Shown in pieces: positions 33,984 through 43,778 of a stretch of 64,000 nucleotides of DNA. Source of the stretch: Thermoplasmata archaeon (GTDB lineage Archaea; Thermoplasmatota; Thermoplasmata; Thermoplasmatales; Thermoplasmataceae); contig JAJZZX010000005.1 in NCBI GenBank assembly GCA_021797355.1, positions 1 to 64,000 of the forward strand, in the 5' to 3' direction. Position 1 is the stretch's first letter. Each line of letters begins with the position of its first letter. The position numbers and the translations under genes were made by a program. Under the pieces are notes generated by a model, which did no database searches, had not been told where the DNA came from, and worked only from the letters and a program-made list of their open reading frames with translations.

Positions 33984-34493
33984 TCACTGCATTGTGAAGC
34001 CAACCGAAGGAGTGAATATTTTCGCGTTTAAATTCAAATCCTGGTTCAGGTTGAAGTCTATTACGATTTCTGTCGTTGAATGAGCGCTAACGGTGAAAGG
34101 ATGATTTATGAAGGCGAATGGCGCCTGTAGGCTGAATGATATATTGGCTCCGAGAATTTCCACAGTCACCTTTGTTATGTAGAGCCTTATCATTGTATAA
34201 GTGCCTGCATGCAAAGATATGTTTGACAGGAGGGAAGCGTTGGTGGCCGTGAGGCCCAGTATGTTCACCGTCTGTGTGGTAAGTGAATAGTTCTGCCATC
34301 CACTGCTGTTGCTGTGCAGAGCAACAGAGCTGAAAGTGATGTACACCGCAGATACGTTTCCAGAAACTGGAGCGTCTGCCACCGCTATTGCCATATTTCC
34401 GGAGTTGCTAGCCGAATTGTAGTATGAATAGCCAAAATATCCGCCAGCTATTATGACTACTGCAAGTATTATTCCCACATACGCTTTTTTCAT
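33984..34493 (-). CDS. Membrane-anchored DUF4382-like extracytoplasmic protein
   Basis: 169 residues. The N-terminus has a signal-anchor helix (AYVGIILAVVIIAGGYFGYS). The rest follows the DUF4382 pattern: AIAVADAPVSGNVSAVYITF, a Trp in GWQNYSL, then LHAGTYTMIRLYITKV, a beta-sandwich thought to bind carbohydrate or ligands outside the cell. Function unknown. A short promoter region separates it from the APC permease downstream on the same strand. Confidence 0.65.
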   Translation of the reverse strand: MKKAYVGIILAVVIIAGGYFGYSYYNSASNSGNMAIAVADAPVSGNVSAVYITFSSVALHSNSSGWQNYSLTTQTVNILGLTATNASLLSNISLHAGTYTMIRLYITKVTVEILGANISFSLQAPFAFINHPFTVSAHSTTEIVIDFNLNQDLNLNAKIFTPSVGFTMQ

Positions 34494-34575
34494 GGTATCG
34501 AATTATCAGGCATCGTAATAAGTCATTTCTGGTACAATTTTACTTTCTTGATAATTTATTGCTAAATAAAAAAAA

Positions 34576-36117
34576 TCATAGGGAAAAATCCCCTATGAGC
34601 TCAAGTTTTTCTTTTTTCTTTAATGAGATATATGCCGTGATGCCGATTACCACAAGCACCCAGATCATGGCGCCATATATGCCGTAAATATACGGCGCAC
34701 TCAGATCAAAGTATACAGCAACTACTATGGCGAAGACCAGCGTCACAGTGGATATGCCAGGAATGATAACATGCTTGAATACGTTTACCTTCTTTCCGCT
34801 CCTCTTAAGGAACCTGTATAGTGATGTGTTCGTAAGAATGTGTATCATATAGGAAATAGGGCTTTCCAGAATGAGGAGGAACAGAGACGCATAGGTTAGG
34901 GCGCTGAATGGGTCATTGGGATACAGCCCCTCGAATATTAGGCCAGTTGCAATAACTACTACAAGCGAAATCGAAGCAACCAGCAGTATTGCAAATTTTG
35001 GAACGCCTGTCCTGTGATCGATGTCAGAGATGCTTTTGTGTATAACATTCTCCCTGGACATGGAGAACAATACCCTGCTGGCATTTGTTCCAAGAGATAC
35101 TGTGGCGGTGAAGTAGGAGTTAGCCACAAGAATTATCATGAGGATCATGAGAAGTGGGCTGAGTATGCCGAAATCATGCTGATATATGAGGAGGACCGGA
35201 TATGCTGTTGATGATGTGGTTCCGAAACTTGACATGTTCAGGTGTCCCCACGCAATGACCTGGGCATAGGCTGCCAGTATTATGGTGACGCCAAGTATGG
35301 CTATTGTGGTTATGATGGCCAGGGGGACATTTCTCTTGGGCCTGCTTGTTTCTTCCGCAATAGGAAGGGCACCGCCTATGCCGACGAATGTGCCAATGGC
35401 ATAGATCATCATGGTGCTTACCAGAAGAGGATCATTGCCCACGGGTGAAGCCGTGAATGGAGCTGGACTGAGATTATTATGGTAAATGAAAAGCAGTGCA
35501 ATTGAAGTAACAATGAAGAATGAAACCTCAATTATGATGGCGTAGAAAACATATCTCAGGGATGGCTTTATGCCTGCGTATATGAGGCCTGTGACAAAGG
35601 CAGTGAACACTACCACCACAGGTATCCACAAATAGTTGGCAAATGGCAACGATACGCCAAGCTCCGGCAGTATCCCATATATGAAGCCTATGAACCCGAG
35701 AATGCCAAATCCAGTGAAGCTCAGCATCTGATAAGTGACGTGGGATATTGCAGTAAAATAACCGGCTGAGCTGCCAAGGCCTCGCGTTACAAATGTGTAA
35801 TATCCCCCAGAGCTTGAAATCTCCTTGGAGAATTCATACATTGAAAAACTCATCAGTCCGTACACCACAAGCGACAGGAGCAAAACTAGCGGTATGGCAA
35901 ATGCCCCGTTCGGGTAGGCACTTCCATAGGTAAAATACATCAGAGCCGCGGTGGATGTGACATACAGAACAATCGTCCCTGCAGGAGCGTTTAAAGCTAC
36001 AGCCTGTGAAACAGCGTGCCTCAGGCCGAGCTGATCATGCTTCAAGTGCTTCAGAACCGTACCAGTCTCTTGCACTTTTAGGTTGATGTTTGCTGGATAT
36101 TTGAAAGTATGTTTCAA
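34576..36117 (-). CDS. APC-family amino acid permease
   Basis: 513 residues with about 12 hydrophobic segments. The first helix pair starts AVALNAPAGTIVLYVTSTAA, the APC helix-1 substrate loop, and EETSRPKRNVPLAII in the middle is the conserved cytoplasmic loop of this superfamily. Likely proton-coupled amino acid uptake, useful for a peptidolytic heterotroph; substrate not resolved. Met1 (ATG 36117) starts a roughly 30-residue cytoplasmic N-terminus. Confidence 0.85.
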   Translation of the reverse strand: MKHTFKYPANINLKVQETGTVLKHLKHDQLGLRHAVSQAVALNAPAGTIVLYVTSTAALMYFTYGSAYPNGAFAIPLVLLLSLVVYGLMSFSMYEFSKEISSSGGYYTFVTRGLGSSAGYFTAISHVTYQMLSFTGFGILGFIGFIYGILPELGVSLPFANYLWIPVVVVFTAFVTGLIYAGIKPSLRYVFYAIIIEVSFFIVTSIALLFIYHNNLSPAPFTASPVGNDPLLVSTMMIYAIGTFVGIGGALPIAEETSRPKRNVPLAIITTIAILGVTIILAAYAQVIAWGHLNMSSFGTTSSTAYPVLLIYQHDFGILSPLLMILMIILVANSYFTATVSLGTNASRVLFSMSRENVIHKSISDIDHRTGVPKFAILLVASISLVVVIATGLIFEGLYPNDPFSALTYASLFLLILESPISYMIHILTNTSLYRFLKRSGKKVNVFKHVIIPGISTVTLVFAIVVAVYFDLSAPYIYGIYGAMIWVLVVIGITAYISLKKKEKLELIGDFSL

Positions 36118-36339
36118 CCCAACATAATATTGATCTCATGATATTTTATTTAGATAGATCAGCCGTTTCCTTATCAGAACCTGAAAACAGGTCATTTTTG
36201 TGAACATGGCAGAGCTATACAACTGTCAATAAACTGGAGAGAATTTGCGGTTTTCGCAAATAGTTATGTCAGACATTATCTCCACGAATTATTATCCTAC
36301 GCTGGAAAAACCTTAACTAATTGAATTGAATGATAATAT

Positions 36340-37323
36340 ATGCCTGTGGCAAGAGATAATTACGGCAGACCTGTTTTGAGCATGCGCATACAGGTGAACA
36401 CGACTTGCAATTTCAAGTGTTTTTTCTGCCACATGGAGGGGACCGGTATCCATTCAGAATTCATGTCAGCTGATGAGATCGAGAGGATCATAATTACTGC
36501 CCACAAATGGGGGGTCAACAAGATCAAGTTTACAGGTGGGGAGCCCACGCTGAGGCGAGATATTGTTGATCTGGTCAGGAGGGCAAGGAAGCATGTCTCA
36601 GGCAATATCTCAATGACGACAAACGGCGTAATGCTCCCCAAACTGGCCTTAGACCTGAAGAAGGCGGGGTTGGACAGGGTAAACATCTCAATGCATTCCA
36701 TAGACAGTGAAAAGTTCCAGTTCATCACAGGAGTGGATGCCCTTGATACGGTGATAGATGGCATCAGGGCTGCCCACGACGCAGGCCTCTCGCCGATCAA
36801 GGTAAATTTTGTAGTTCTTAAGGGTCTGAATGTTGACCAGATTCCTGATATGATTAGGCTCGCTTCCAAAGAAAAATTTGTCCTGCAGCTCATTGAGTTT
36901 GAGACTACAAGGGAGATGGAGGACAGTCCCGAATATCTAAGGTATCATATGCCACTTGACACCATAGAGGAGGATGTTGCCGGCAGATCCATCAGGGTAG
37001 AATTTAACGATCTGCACCACAGGCCAAAATATCTCGTGCCTGTTGATGGGGGATTCGCCGAAGTTGAGTTTGTCAAGCCAATGAGGAACTCTGAATTCTG
37101 CAACCACTGCACGAGGATAAGACTGACATCCACGGGGATGCTCAAGCCATGCCTGATGAGGGGGGACAACTACAGGAACATAATTTCCAGCATCAGGGCC
37201 GGTTCTTCTCAGGAAGAACTGGACAGCATCTATTTGTCTTCTGTCAAGGATCGGGAGCCTTACTGGAAGGAGGAGGATGAAGTTGCGCGTGAAAGTAAGG
37301 TATTTCGGATCAGCAAAGGATGA
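36340..37323 (+). CDS. moaA: GTP 3',8-cyclase MoaA (molybdopterin biosynthesis)
   Basis: 327 residues. The radical SAM cluster motif CNFKCFFC (C23, C27, C30), KFTGGEPTLRRD, and a C-terminal second 4Fe-4S site (FCNHCTRIRLTSTGMLKPCL) define MoaA. It rearranges GTP to 3',8-cyclo-GTP, the first Moco step. The C-terminal GG of bacterial MoaA is not evident. moaD starts inside its 3' end (47-nt overlap). Confidence 0.93.
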   Translation: MPVARDNYGRPVLSMRIQVNTTCNFKCFFCHMEGTGIHSEFMSADEIERIIITAHKWGVNKIKFTGGEPTLRRDIVDLVRRARKHVSGNISMTTNGVMLPKLALDLKKAGLDRVNISMHSIDSEKFQFITGVDALDTVIDGIRAAHDAGLSPIKVNFVVLKGLNVDQIPDMIRLASKEKFVLQLIEFETTREMEDSPEYLRYHMPLDTIEEDVAGRSIRVEFNDLHHRPKYLVPVDGGFAEVEFVKPMRNSEFCNHCTRIRLTSTGMLKPCLMRGDNYRNIISSIRAGSSQEELDSIYLSSVKDREPYWKEEDEVARESKVFRISKG

Positions 37324-37528
37324 CGCCGGAACTGACAGGGAGGAAATTGATCTCTCCGTCAGCGCCAGCCTGGTTGATTTCAAGCACGCACTTTATGAGG
37401 AACACCCGGCTCTGAAGGCTAGGTCAGGAAATTTGCTCTTCGCAGTGAACCAGTCATACAGTAACGACGCGATAAAACTCTCCGAAGGGGACGAGATAGC
37501 TGTCTTCCCTGTGGTTAGCGGTGGCTGA
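37277..37528 (+). CDS. moaD: Molybdopterin synthase small subunit MoaD
   Basis: 83 residues, ubiquitin-like fold, ending in the essential Gly-Gly (FPVVSGG) that is adenylated by MoeB and thiocarboxylated to donate sulfur to cPMP. GGAGGAGG lies directly before ATG 37277 inside moaA. Its partners MoaE and MoeB are encoded further along the locus. Confidence 0.92.
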   Translation: MKLRVKVRYFGSAKDDAGTDREEIDLSVSASLVDFKHALYEEHPALKARSGNLLFAVNQSYSNDAIKLSEGDEIAVFPVVSGG

Positions 37529-37533
37529 ATAAT

Positions 37534-38376
37534 TTAGCGGGGAAAGTCTATCCTCATTATGTTTGTATATGCATTGAATCGTCCTTCCCTGACAAAGCAT
37601 GCGAGCGTTATTCCTAATGACTCGCAGAGGTCCACTGCAAGGCTCGATGGGGCGGACACTGCGCTTACAATTGGTATTCCTGCCACGGCTGCCTTCTGTA
37701 CTATCTCAAACCCTGACCTTCCGCTAACCTGCAATATGCCTTCTCCCATTGGAACATTGTTGAGAATGCAATATCCTATAACCTTGTCCACAGCATTATG
37801 CCTTCCCACGTCCTCGGCAGCCACGACCAGCTCCCCATCCGGACGGAAGAGCCCAGCAGCATGAAGGCCACCAGTTTCGCTGAAAATATACTGGTTATGC
37901 CGGAGCTTCTCCGGCAATGAAGTCAGTACCTCTGGCTTCACCCTAACTCCAGACCTTATGATCCGGCCTGATCTTATGAAGACCTCGTTAATGCTCCCCT
38001 TTCCGCAGACACCGCACGACGAGTTCACAAGCCTGGCACCATATTCTAAAGCCGGAGCCGGGCCATTTTCCTCGGATATTTGCACCGTGATTGTATTTCC
38101 CGTTGCATGTTGGCCGCCACTTCCACCAGATATTTTACTGATCCAACCTCCGGATTTGAGTATCCCCTCCGTGTAAAGGTATCCTGCGGCAAGCCAATCA
38201 TCGTGAACCGGAGTTCGCATAAGTATTCCAGCCGGTTTCTCCTGTCCTCCGCCTATACGGAACCTGACTTCCAGAGGCTCTTCCACTGCCAGCACATCAG
38301 TTTCCTCAACCATAGGCGTCTTTGGATACCTTATTGCCGGGCGCCTCACAGTTCCTGACGCAGATATGCTGTTCAC
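37534..38376 (-). CDS. fdhD: Formate dehydrogenase accessory sulfurtransferase FdhD
   Basis: 280 residues. The catalytic loop SSCGVCGKGSINE holds the two cysteines that carry sulfur from a cysteine desulfurase to the Mo-bis-MGD cofactor, and AAEDVGRHNAVDKVIG is the family's second signature. FdhA is not active without this sulfur. It overlaps the DUF1641 gene by 4 nt, in an fdhA-DUF1641-fdhD operon, and is convergent with moaD. Confidence 0.93.
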   Translation of the reverse strand: MNSISASGTVRRPAIRYPKTPMVEETDVLAVEEPLEVRFRIGGGQEKPAGILMRTPVHDDWLAAGYLYTEGILKSGGWISKISGGSGGQHATGNTITVQISEENGPAPALEYGARLVNSSCGVCGKGSINEVFIRSGRIIRSGVRVKPEVLTSLPEKLRHNQYIFSETGGLHAAGLFRPDGELVVAAEDVGRHNAVDKVIGYCILNNVPMGEGILQVSGRSGFEIVQKAAVAGIPIVSAVSAPSSLAVDLCESLGITLACFVREGRFNAYTNIMRIDFPR

Positions 38377-38846
38377 TTCTTCTCTCTCGAGGTGAATCCC
38401 TTCGCTAGGCTAAGCATTACCCTGAGGCCGGCACTCACATCCGGGTCCTTCAGCTGTGAGTTAATTTTCAGCAGTCCAAGCGGACCTTCTTCCCTGAAAT
38501 GGTCAGCCGACTGTATGGACTCTGCGGCATTCTCCATGAATCCCCTGATTTTGTCGGGATTAACCCTGCTCAGTAATGTGTAAACACTCAAAAGGTTTCT
38601 GAGAAACCTCATATTAGGATCCCTGGTAGCTTCCTCAACAAGCACCTCGGCAGCATCCTCTCTCCTTTCCATTATTGCCTTCAGGAATTCAAGAATGCCT
38701 GATCTGCGGGCAACGGAAACGAGTTCCAGGACAGCCGAAATGTCTTCTGCGTGGCGGGCCAGTTGTCTTAGCGTTTCCTCGGAAATATCTGAACCGGGCT
38801 TTTCCTCTGTCTCGACATGCTCAATCATTTTTGCCATACTCATCAC
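38373..38846 (-). CDS. DUF1641 protein, formate dehydrogenase-associated
   Basis: 157 residues, mainly helical, acidic N-terminus, with the pattern ARRSGILEFLKAIMERRED followed by MRFLRNLLSVYTLLSRVNPD that typifies DUF1641 proteins encoded next to FdhF-like dehydrogenases. The exact role is unknown; a structural or electron-transfer partner is assumed from constant linkage. It overlaps both fdhA and fdhD by 4 nt. Met4 is an alternative start. Confidence 0.75.
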   Translation of the reverse strand: MMSMAKMIEHVETEEKPGSDISEETLRQLARHAEDISAVLELVSVARRSGILEFLKAIMERREDAAEVLVEEATRDPNMRFLRNLLSVYTLLSRVNPDKIRGFMENAAESIQSADHFREEGPLGLLKINSQLKDPDVSAGLRVMLSLAKGFTSREKK

Positions 38847-41794
38847 TCCGTTGTAAGTTTGACATAGTCATTCCTTGCCCACTTCTTCTCGACCTGTACC
38901 CCAATTTGCGGATTTGGGGTGGCGTTCCTTGGATTTGTCTTCGGAAGCGGCGAAGGCCCTTTCTTGCCCTCTATCTTCTCTATCTTAACGGGTAGCTCCT
39001 TGTAGGCAGGCGTGTGGGCGGTAGCATCCATATACCTGCTTGTAAGCCTGTTTATTGCAGATTCACCAGATGAATTCATTGGCATGTAAAGCTCCTTGCC
39101 TGAGACCCTGTCAGAAACTAGGACACTCACCTTTGCGCTTCCCCATCTGGAAACAACCCTAACCATGTCGCCTGTTTCAAGGCCCCTTTCTTTTGCAAGT
39201 TCTGGTGACACCTCCAGGAAGGTATTTGGAACCTTTTCCTTAATTCCTGGCGACTTGTAAGTCTCGTTGCCCTCATGGAAGTGCTCCATTAGGCGGCCGT
39301 TGTTAAGATGCAGGTCGAATTCCTCATCAAGTGCAAGCGGAGGCGTGTATTTGACTGGATAGAGCCTTGCCCTTCCATCTGGGAAATGGAATTCCTTCTC
39401 GTACAGAAATGGAGAATCGGTGCCGTCCGGACTTACCGGCCACTGCTGGCTGTTGAATCCCTCAAGCTTGTCGTACCTGACACCTGAGAATATTGGGCTC
39501 AGCGAGGCAGCTTCCTTCATTATGTCCTCCGGATGCCGGTAATTCCAGGAAGCGCCAAGCCTGTTGGCAATATCCTGCACTATTTCCCAGTCTGCCCTCG
39601 TACCCTCCAGCGGCTCCATCACCTTGTAGATGCGCTGTATCCTCCTTTCCGTGTTAACGAAAGAACCCTCCTTCTCAAGGCTAGCAGAGGCGGGAAGGAC
39701 AACGTCAGCAAATTTAGCCGTTTCAGAGAGGAACAGGTCTTCCACCACAAGGAAATCAAGGCTCTCAAGCTGCTTCTCTATGAAATTAGAATCCGAACCA
39801 GTTTCAAGGAGTTCCTCCCCGATTACATACATAGCTTTCACCTTGCCGTCCCTGACACCTTCAAGGCACGTGTTGTTGTCAAATCCAGGCTTGTCTGGAA
39901 TCTTGCAGTGCCAGGCAGATTCGAACTTCCTTCTTACATCAGGATCAGCAACAGGCTGATATCCAGGGAGATAGGCATTCATGGCACCAAAATCACTTGC
40001 TCCCTGCACATTGTTATGCCCCCTGAGAGGATAAGCGCCAGTTCCCCGGCGACCGTAATTACCAGTTACTAGAAGAAGATTTGAAATTGCAGTCGATGTG
40101 TCGCTGCCCATCTGGTGCTGTGTCACACCCATTGCCCACAGTATCACAACTTTGCTGGACTGATGTATCATTTCCGCTACACGTATCAGTGTATTCCTGT
40201 CTATCCCTGTCGTCTTTTCAGCAAATTCAAGAGTGAATGGCTCAAGGCTCTTCCTGTACTCATCAAATCCGTTGACTCTCTGCGCAATGAAGTCCTCCGC
40301 CTCCCATCCCTGATCAATTATATATTTAGTCACCGCGCTAAGCCATACAAGATCAGTTCCAGGTACGGGATGCAGGAAAATGTCTGCTCTCCTTGCCATT
40401 TCATGTTGCCTTATATCTGACACTATTAGCTTCTGGCCATTCAGCTTGTGGGCCCTCTTGACCCTTGTTGCCAGCACTGGATGTGACTCTGCAGTGTTAG
40501 TTCCAACGCCTATTACAAGGTCTGCCATATATATGTCAGATATGGATCCGGCATCACCTCCATAGCCAACAGTCCTCCAGAGGCCAGTGGTAGCAGGAGC
40601 CTGGCAAAACCTGGAACTGTTGTCGACATTGTTTGTGCCAAATACCTGCCTTGCAAGTTTCTGAACAAGGAATGCCTCTTCGTTGGTCCCCTTTGAGGAG
40701 GCAATGAACTCAATGGCGTCCCCTCCATATTTCTCCTTGATATCCCACAGGCGTTTCGCCACCGTGTCAAGGGCTTCCTGCCATGTTGCCTTCCTGAACC
40801 TGTCACCTTCCCTGATCAGGGGTGATGTCAGCCTTTCACCGCTATTGACGAAGTCCCATCCGAATTTCCCCTTTATGCAAGTTGATATTCCATTTGCAGG
40901 AGATTCCGGCATTGGCTGAACCTTCAGTATCTCCCTCCCCCTTGTCCACATTTCGAATGAGCAGCCAACGCCGCAGTAAGTACAGACTGTCTTGGTTTTC
41001 TTTATTCTGCTTTTCCTCAGCCTTGATTCAACGTTGCTTATTGCCATGACAGGAGACATGGTCAGTTCCGGCTCAACTGCCTTAACCGCCTCTATCATTC
41101 TCTCCTTGGTTCTCTTTTCTATTCCAGTAAGGAAGCCTGCCTTCCCGATCATCGTCTTCTCCATAAGTGCGTTGACAGGGCAGACGGTAACACAGTGACC
41201 GCATGATACGCATGACGAATCATTTATGGGAACGTCCTTGTCCCATATCACCCTGGGCCTGTCCCTGCTCCAGTCTATGCTAAGCGTTTCATTGACTTGC
41301 ACATCCTGGCAAGCTTCCACACATCGGCCGCATAGAATGCACTGATTGGGGTCGTAGACATAGAAAGGATTGCTGTCATCTACGGGATACGGCTTTGGCT
41401 CGTAAGGATACTTCTGTACCGCTATTCCAAGATCGTGGACTGTGTTGTGGAGGGCGCAGTCGCCATTATTGTTGTCGCATACAGTGCAATAAAGATCATG
41501 GTTATGCAGTATCCTCTGGGTAGCCTCCACCTGAAGATCCTTTACCCTGGTGGAATCATATACTATGGTCATGCGGTCTTCTACTGGCGTAGAACATGAT
41601 CTTACCATCTTCCCATTGGCCTCAACAATGCAGGTGTCACATGTCTTTATGGGGCCAAGATTTGGCTGATAGCAAACATGTGGAATGTCTATGCCCTGGG
41701 CCATGAGTGCCTGAAGTATGGTTTGCCCGCTAATGGCAGAATATTCCTTTTCCCCGGATCTGAACTTAATTTTTTCTCCAACCAAAACGATCAT
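38843..41794 (-). CDS. fdhA: Formate dehydrogenase catalytic subunit, multi-cluster FdhA/FdhF type
   Basis: About 983 residues from ATG 41794; an in-frame TTG at 41857 would add 21, and the start is uncertain because AGAGGA touches the ATG. Domains in order: 2Fe-2S domain (Cys near 41, 52, 55, 67), a His-Cys3 4Fe-4S site (about 98-113), two ferredoxin-like 4Fe-4S clusters (CILCGRC and CVSCGHC), then the MopB core with CTYCGVGC. NNVDNSSRFCQAP places Cys (about 397), not Sec, at the Mo ligand. It oxidises formate to CO2 and passes electrons through four N-terminal clusters. No beta subunit is nearby. Confidence 0.9.
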   Translation of the reverse strand: MIVLVGEKIKFRSGEKEYSAISGQTILQALMAQGIDIPHVCYQPNLGPIKTCDTCIVEANGKMVRSCSTPVEDRMTIVYDSTRVKDLQVEATQRILHNHDLYCTVCDNNNGDCALHNTVHDLGIAVQKYPYEPKPYPVDDSNPFYVYDPNQCILCGRCVEACQDVQVNETLSIDWSRDRPRVIWDKDVPINDSSCVSCGHCVTVCPVNALMEKTMIGKAGFLTGIEKRTKERMIEAVKAVEPELTMSPVMAISNVESRLRKSRIKKTKTVCTYCGVGCSFEMWTRGREILKVQPMPESPANGISTCIKGKFGWDFVNSGERLTSPLIREGDRFRKATWQEALDTVAKRLWDIKEKYGGDAIEFIASSKGTNEEAFLVQKLARQVFGTNNVDNSSRFCQAPATTGLWRTVGYGGDAGSISDIYMADLVIGVGTNTAESHPVLATRVKRAHKLNGQKLIVSDIRQHEMARRADIFLHPVPGTDLVWLSAVTKYIIDQGWEAEDFIAQRVNGFDEYRKSLEPFTLEFAEKTTGIDRNTLIRVAEMIHQSSKVVILWAMGVTQHQMGSDTSTAISNLLLVTGNYGRRGTGAYPLRGHNNVQGASDFGAMNAYLPGYQPVADPDVRRKFESAWHCKIPDKPGFDNNTCLEGVRDGKVKAMYVIGEELLETGSDSNFIEKQLESLDFLVVEDLFLSETAKFADVVLPASASLEKEGSFVNTERRIQRIYKVMEPLEGTRADWEIVQDIANRLGASWNYRHPEDIMKEAASLSPIFSGVRYDKLEGFNSQQWPVSPDGTDSPFLYEKEFHFPDGRARLYPVKYTPPLALDEEFDLHLNNGRLMEHFHEGNETYKSPGIKEKVPNTFLEVSPELAKERGLETGDMVRVVSRWGSAKVSVLVSDRVSGKELYMPMNSSGESAINRLTSRYMDATAHTPAYKELPVKIEKIEGKKGPSPLPKTNPRNATPNPQIGVQVEKKWARNDYVKLTTE

Positions 41795-41978
41795 TCCTCT
41801 GAACAGATTCTCCCGGCCGCTGCCTTGGATGAGCGGATCGGAATGCAGTTTTAACAATGGTTAAAGATATTTAACCGTTTTTACACTATTATGCTATAGC
41901 ATAGTTAATAAACCAGATAACTACTGAGTAACCAGGTGAGGCTGCAAAGCTTTAATCAGGGTGTGGAATATTTCATCC

Positions 41979-42386
41979 ATGTTAGTAAGAATTCAGGAGG
42001 AACCCATTGATTTCCAGCAGCTCATCAATTCGATGAGAAATGTTGAGGCAGGTGCCATAGTCACGTTCCTTGGTACTGTCAGGAACACATCCGGCAGCAT
42101 TCCCGTAACAGGGCTCTACTACGAGAGCTATGCGGAAATGGCGGAAAAGAGCATAAAGGGAATCATGGATGAGGCAATTTTCAGGTTCTCCGTAATTGAT
42201 GTGTCAGTAATACACAGGATAGGCCATTTGGGGCTCATGGAAGATTCAGTTGCTGTCTGCGTATCTGCTCCTCACAGGAAAGATGCTTTCCATGCCTGCG
42301 AATTTGTCATTGACAGAATAAAGGAAACTGCCCCAATTTGGAAAAAAGATCTGGGTGTGGATGGAAAGGAAATATGGAGGGACTGA
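41979..42386 (+). CDS. moaE: Molybdopterin synthase large subunit MoaE
   Basis: 135 residues from ATG 41979 (ATG-like codon at 41961 would add six). GAIVTFLGTVRN, YYESYAEMAE, VIHRIGHLGL, APHRKDAF and PIWKKD are MoaE landmarks, including the catalytic Lys in the last. With MoaD it inserts two sulfurs into cPMP to give molybdopterin. It is divergent from fdhA and convergent with the frameshifted transporter gene. Confidence 0.93.
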   Translation: MLVRIQEEPIDFQQLINSMRNVEAGAIVTFLGTVRNTSGSIPVTGLYYESYAEMAEKSIKGIMDEAIFRFSVIDVSVIHRIGHLGLMEDSVAVCVSAPHRKDAFHACEFVIDRIKETAPIWKKDLGVDGKEIWRD

Positions 42387-42397
42387 CCTTAACACCA

Positions 42398-42974
42398 TCA
42401 GAGTGGAAGGTGCATCCCAAGGGCGAATGTTGTCACTGCAGCAAACATCAGGTACATCAGCCATGTTCCAGTGACAAGGTGGAAGAAACCCTTTATCCTG
42501 GTCCACTGGGCAGATTTCAGCAGGCTGGCCGGTATATCCGATATGTAGACGAGCATAAGCAGGACAAACAGTATTCCCACAGGCACATCCCCTGCCTTGA
42601 AAAAGACGAATGCTCCTGTGATGCTGATCCAGAGAAACGCAATGGCCATATAGCCGTCAACCTGCGGATCGCCCTGAACATACTTGTTTATACCCAAGGC
42701 AAACCAGTGAACTCCATATGCGGTAAAGGCCGTTGCAGCCATGTAGAGAACAGGGCTCGCCTGGAAGGCGTTTGAAGATGGTCAGTCCCAGGAAAAGATA
42801 TGTGCCAGTCAGGAACTGCATGAAGCCTGGCATCCAGATGCCCCACTGTCCCAAAACCTTGCTGACCTTTTCGTTAGCTTCTCTTGGGATTCTGAAAAAT
42901 TCCCATCCCCCATAAACGTAGTATCCAGTGCCCAGACCGAAAAATCCTATGGCAAGCGGTGGAAGTGGACTCAT
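42398..42974 (-). pseudogene. Frameshifted acetate uptake transporter-like gene (AceTr / GPR1-FUN34-YaaH family)
   Basis: Two frames make up one gene. The first (from 42974) reads PLAIGFFGLGTGYYVYGG and GLTIF, then leaves homology; the second resumes with NAFQASPVLYMAATAFTAYG and ends at 42398 after about five membrane helices. Removing one A from the AAA at about 42773 joins them as GLTIFNAFQASP. The combined length (about 190 residues) is normal for this family of acetate/succinate channels. It may be a real pseudogene, a sequencing error in the A-run, or programmed frameshifting. Its position in a formate dehydrogenase locus hints at organic acid transport. Confidence 0.65.
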
Positions 42975-43147
42975 TTTTATCAGAGTCAGAACCTGCCTAC
43001 AGTATATTAATTTTTGTAACCATCGGCGGTTAGCTGATTTCCTGGATGCCGCCTAATAGCGTATTTTCTGTTAAATAATTATCAAATGATATTCGTTATA
43101 TGCTGCCATTCGTGTTTGAGACCGCGCTAATGCCATTAATGCGGATT

Positions 43148-43708
43148 CTATTCCTCATGTTCATACTGGGAACCTTGTCCACTTTCTGCTCCCTGCAATG
43201 ATATTATGCGTAGGGCCTTTTTGTAGTCGTCCATTGTATTGATGTTGAAGAATGCAAGGGGACTGAAGAGCCCAGCGTCAATAAATCTTGCTCCAGCTGA
43301 AAGTATCATTGATTCAAGGTTCCTGCCGGGTTCAAGAGTGCCTGAATAAATTGCGAACAATGGTTCCAGCTGGCCGTTTAAATGCCTGGGAACTGTGGTG
43401 ACCCCCTTGAAATTTGAGATCAGCGTCAAGATATCCTCTACCTCAAATAATGGCATGTCTCCCCCCACAAGAATGAATTTGCCGTAGAGCTTGGAAAGGG
43501 AAGAAAGTAGCTGCATTATATTTTCAGAACTGTCTTTCACATGTGGTACTGGAAGGTCGATCCTGGAATAGACTTCAACATTGCACAGACTGGACAGTCT
43601 TTCCGTGACAGTTTCGATCAGTGTCTTGCTGCCTATCTTTAGCAGATGCTTTCCTGGCAGCCTCTGGGACATCTTGACCGGAACGATTGCTGTGAATTTT
43701 TCTGGCAA
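43148..43708 (-). CDS. mobA: Molybdenum cofactor guanylyltransferase (MobA-like nucleotidyltransferase)
   Basis: 186 residues. The N-terminal nucleotide loop reads AIVPVKMSQRLPGKHLL, the metal-binding strand VGGDMPLFEVEDI, and the C-terminus FFNINTMDDYKKAL, the MobA ending. It would attach GMP from GTP to molybdopterin to build MGD for FdhA. The N-terminus also resembles CMP-sugar synthetases, but context favours MobA. TTG start; a TATA-like GGTATAAATT (plus strand 43730-43739) 27 nt away suggests a leaderless mRNA. Confidence 0.75.
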   Translation of the reverse strand: MPEKFTAIVPVKMSQRLPGKHLLKIGSKTLIETVTERLSSLCNVEVYSRIDLPVPHVKDSSENIMQLLSSLSKLYGKFILVGGDMPLFEVEDILTLISNFKGVTTVPRHLNGQLEPLFAIYSGTLEPGRNLESMILSAGARFIDAGLFSPLAFFNINTMDDYKKALRIISLQGAESGQGSQYEHEE

Positions 43709-43778
43709 CGAGCTTAAAGGGCACCATCGGTATAAATTGTTTCAGATACCTAGAATGGGAATATAACTGAGACAGTTA

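Noticed and set aside
36360-36893. A 177-residue minus-strand frame
   Set aside because: Antisense to moaA, which is unambiguous.
39533-40072. A 179-residue plus-strand frame
   Set aside because: Antisense to the formate dehydrogenase gene; no family and low-complexity composition.
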